From positions 1 through 39,995 of IMG/VR virus record IMGVR_UViG_3300025030_000241: DNA of 39,995 nucleotides. The stretch is one strand, 5' to 3'. Positions within the stretch are counted from its first letter, which is position 1. Each line of letters opens with the position of its first letter. Position numbers and translations under genes: made by a program. The stretch comes from a virus. The notes beneath the pieces are model-generated. The model was not told the origin of the DNA. It did no database searches and worked only from the letters and a program-made list of their open reading frames with translations. Shown in pieces: positions 39,985 through 39,995 of this stretch.

Positions 39985-39995
39985 TCAGCCATGAC

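Noticed and set aside
1-39995. CRISPR array, insertion sequence, reverse transcriptase/DGR
   Set aside because: No regularly spaced long repeats, no transposase or RT motifs were seen; the only tandem array is the 11-bp set at 35.7 kb without spacers.

Overview
This window reads as an essentially complete genome of a tailed, long-tailed (siphovirus-type) phage or prophage. It has a HK97-like head module, a lambda-like tail module with a tail-chaperone frameshift site, a lysis cassette, a small leftward regulatory island, and a long rightward early region with recombination and replication genes. The host is probably a Gram-negative, GC-rich proteobacterium. Indicators are an RdgC-family gene, a RusA-type resolvase, an ExoX-type exonuclease, a single-domain T7-lysozyme-like amidase, a spanin-like membrane protein and strong Shine-Dalgarno sites with frequent GTG/TTG starts. 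I cannot name the genus from sequence alone.

Layout. 1-5.7 kb: terminase small subunit, a small AT-rich membrane-protein gene, terminase large subunit, portal, ClpP-like prohead protease, HK97-fold capsid protein. 5.7-6.0 kb: terminator, a tRNA-Ser(UGA) gene and a strong hairpin. 6.0-10.2 kb: head-tail connectors and tail completion genes, interleaved with a GT9-like glycosyltransferase, a SAM methyltransferase and a DUF115-like protein. 10.2-17.9 kb: tail tube, chaperone pair with a GGGAAAG slip site, tape measure, minor tail proteins, NlpC/P60 peptidase, tip protein. 17.9-21.0 kb: beta-helix tail spike, amidase, holin candidate, spanin candidate, shared terminator.

21.0-22.1 kb is the only leftward region: three tiny genes behind a near-consensus promoter whose spacer is a perfect dyad, plus an XRE-type repressor. 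22.15-34.7 kb is a tightly overlapping rightward early operon: ribbon-helix-helix regulator, many proteins under 100 aa, MazG-like hydrolase, RecB-like nuclease with its partners, a Cys-rich protein, an SNF2 helicase-methyltransferase fusion, KTSC protein, RdgC-like protein, RusA and ExoX. 34.7-37.4 kb is the replication module: HNH protein, initiator-like protein with an 11-bp tandem array inside its gene, and DnaB-like helicase. 37.4-40 kb holds small accessory genes and ends with an HNH endonuclease. Joining the window ends would put that HNH gene just upstream of the terminase small subunit, as in many HK97-like cos phages, so the window is probably one genome unit opened near cos.

The strongest unexplained signals are: a shared dyad of the form TTGCTTT-N4/5-TGCAA at three control regions, with a 19-bp near-identical repeat at two of them; the intragenic 11-bp iteron array; a structured-looking leader before the RdgC-like gene; an apparently permuted RecB-like nuclease; and a possible second -1 frameshift after the capsid gene. 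No integrase, partition or reverse transcriptase gene was seen.
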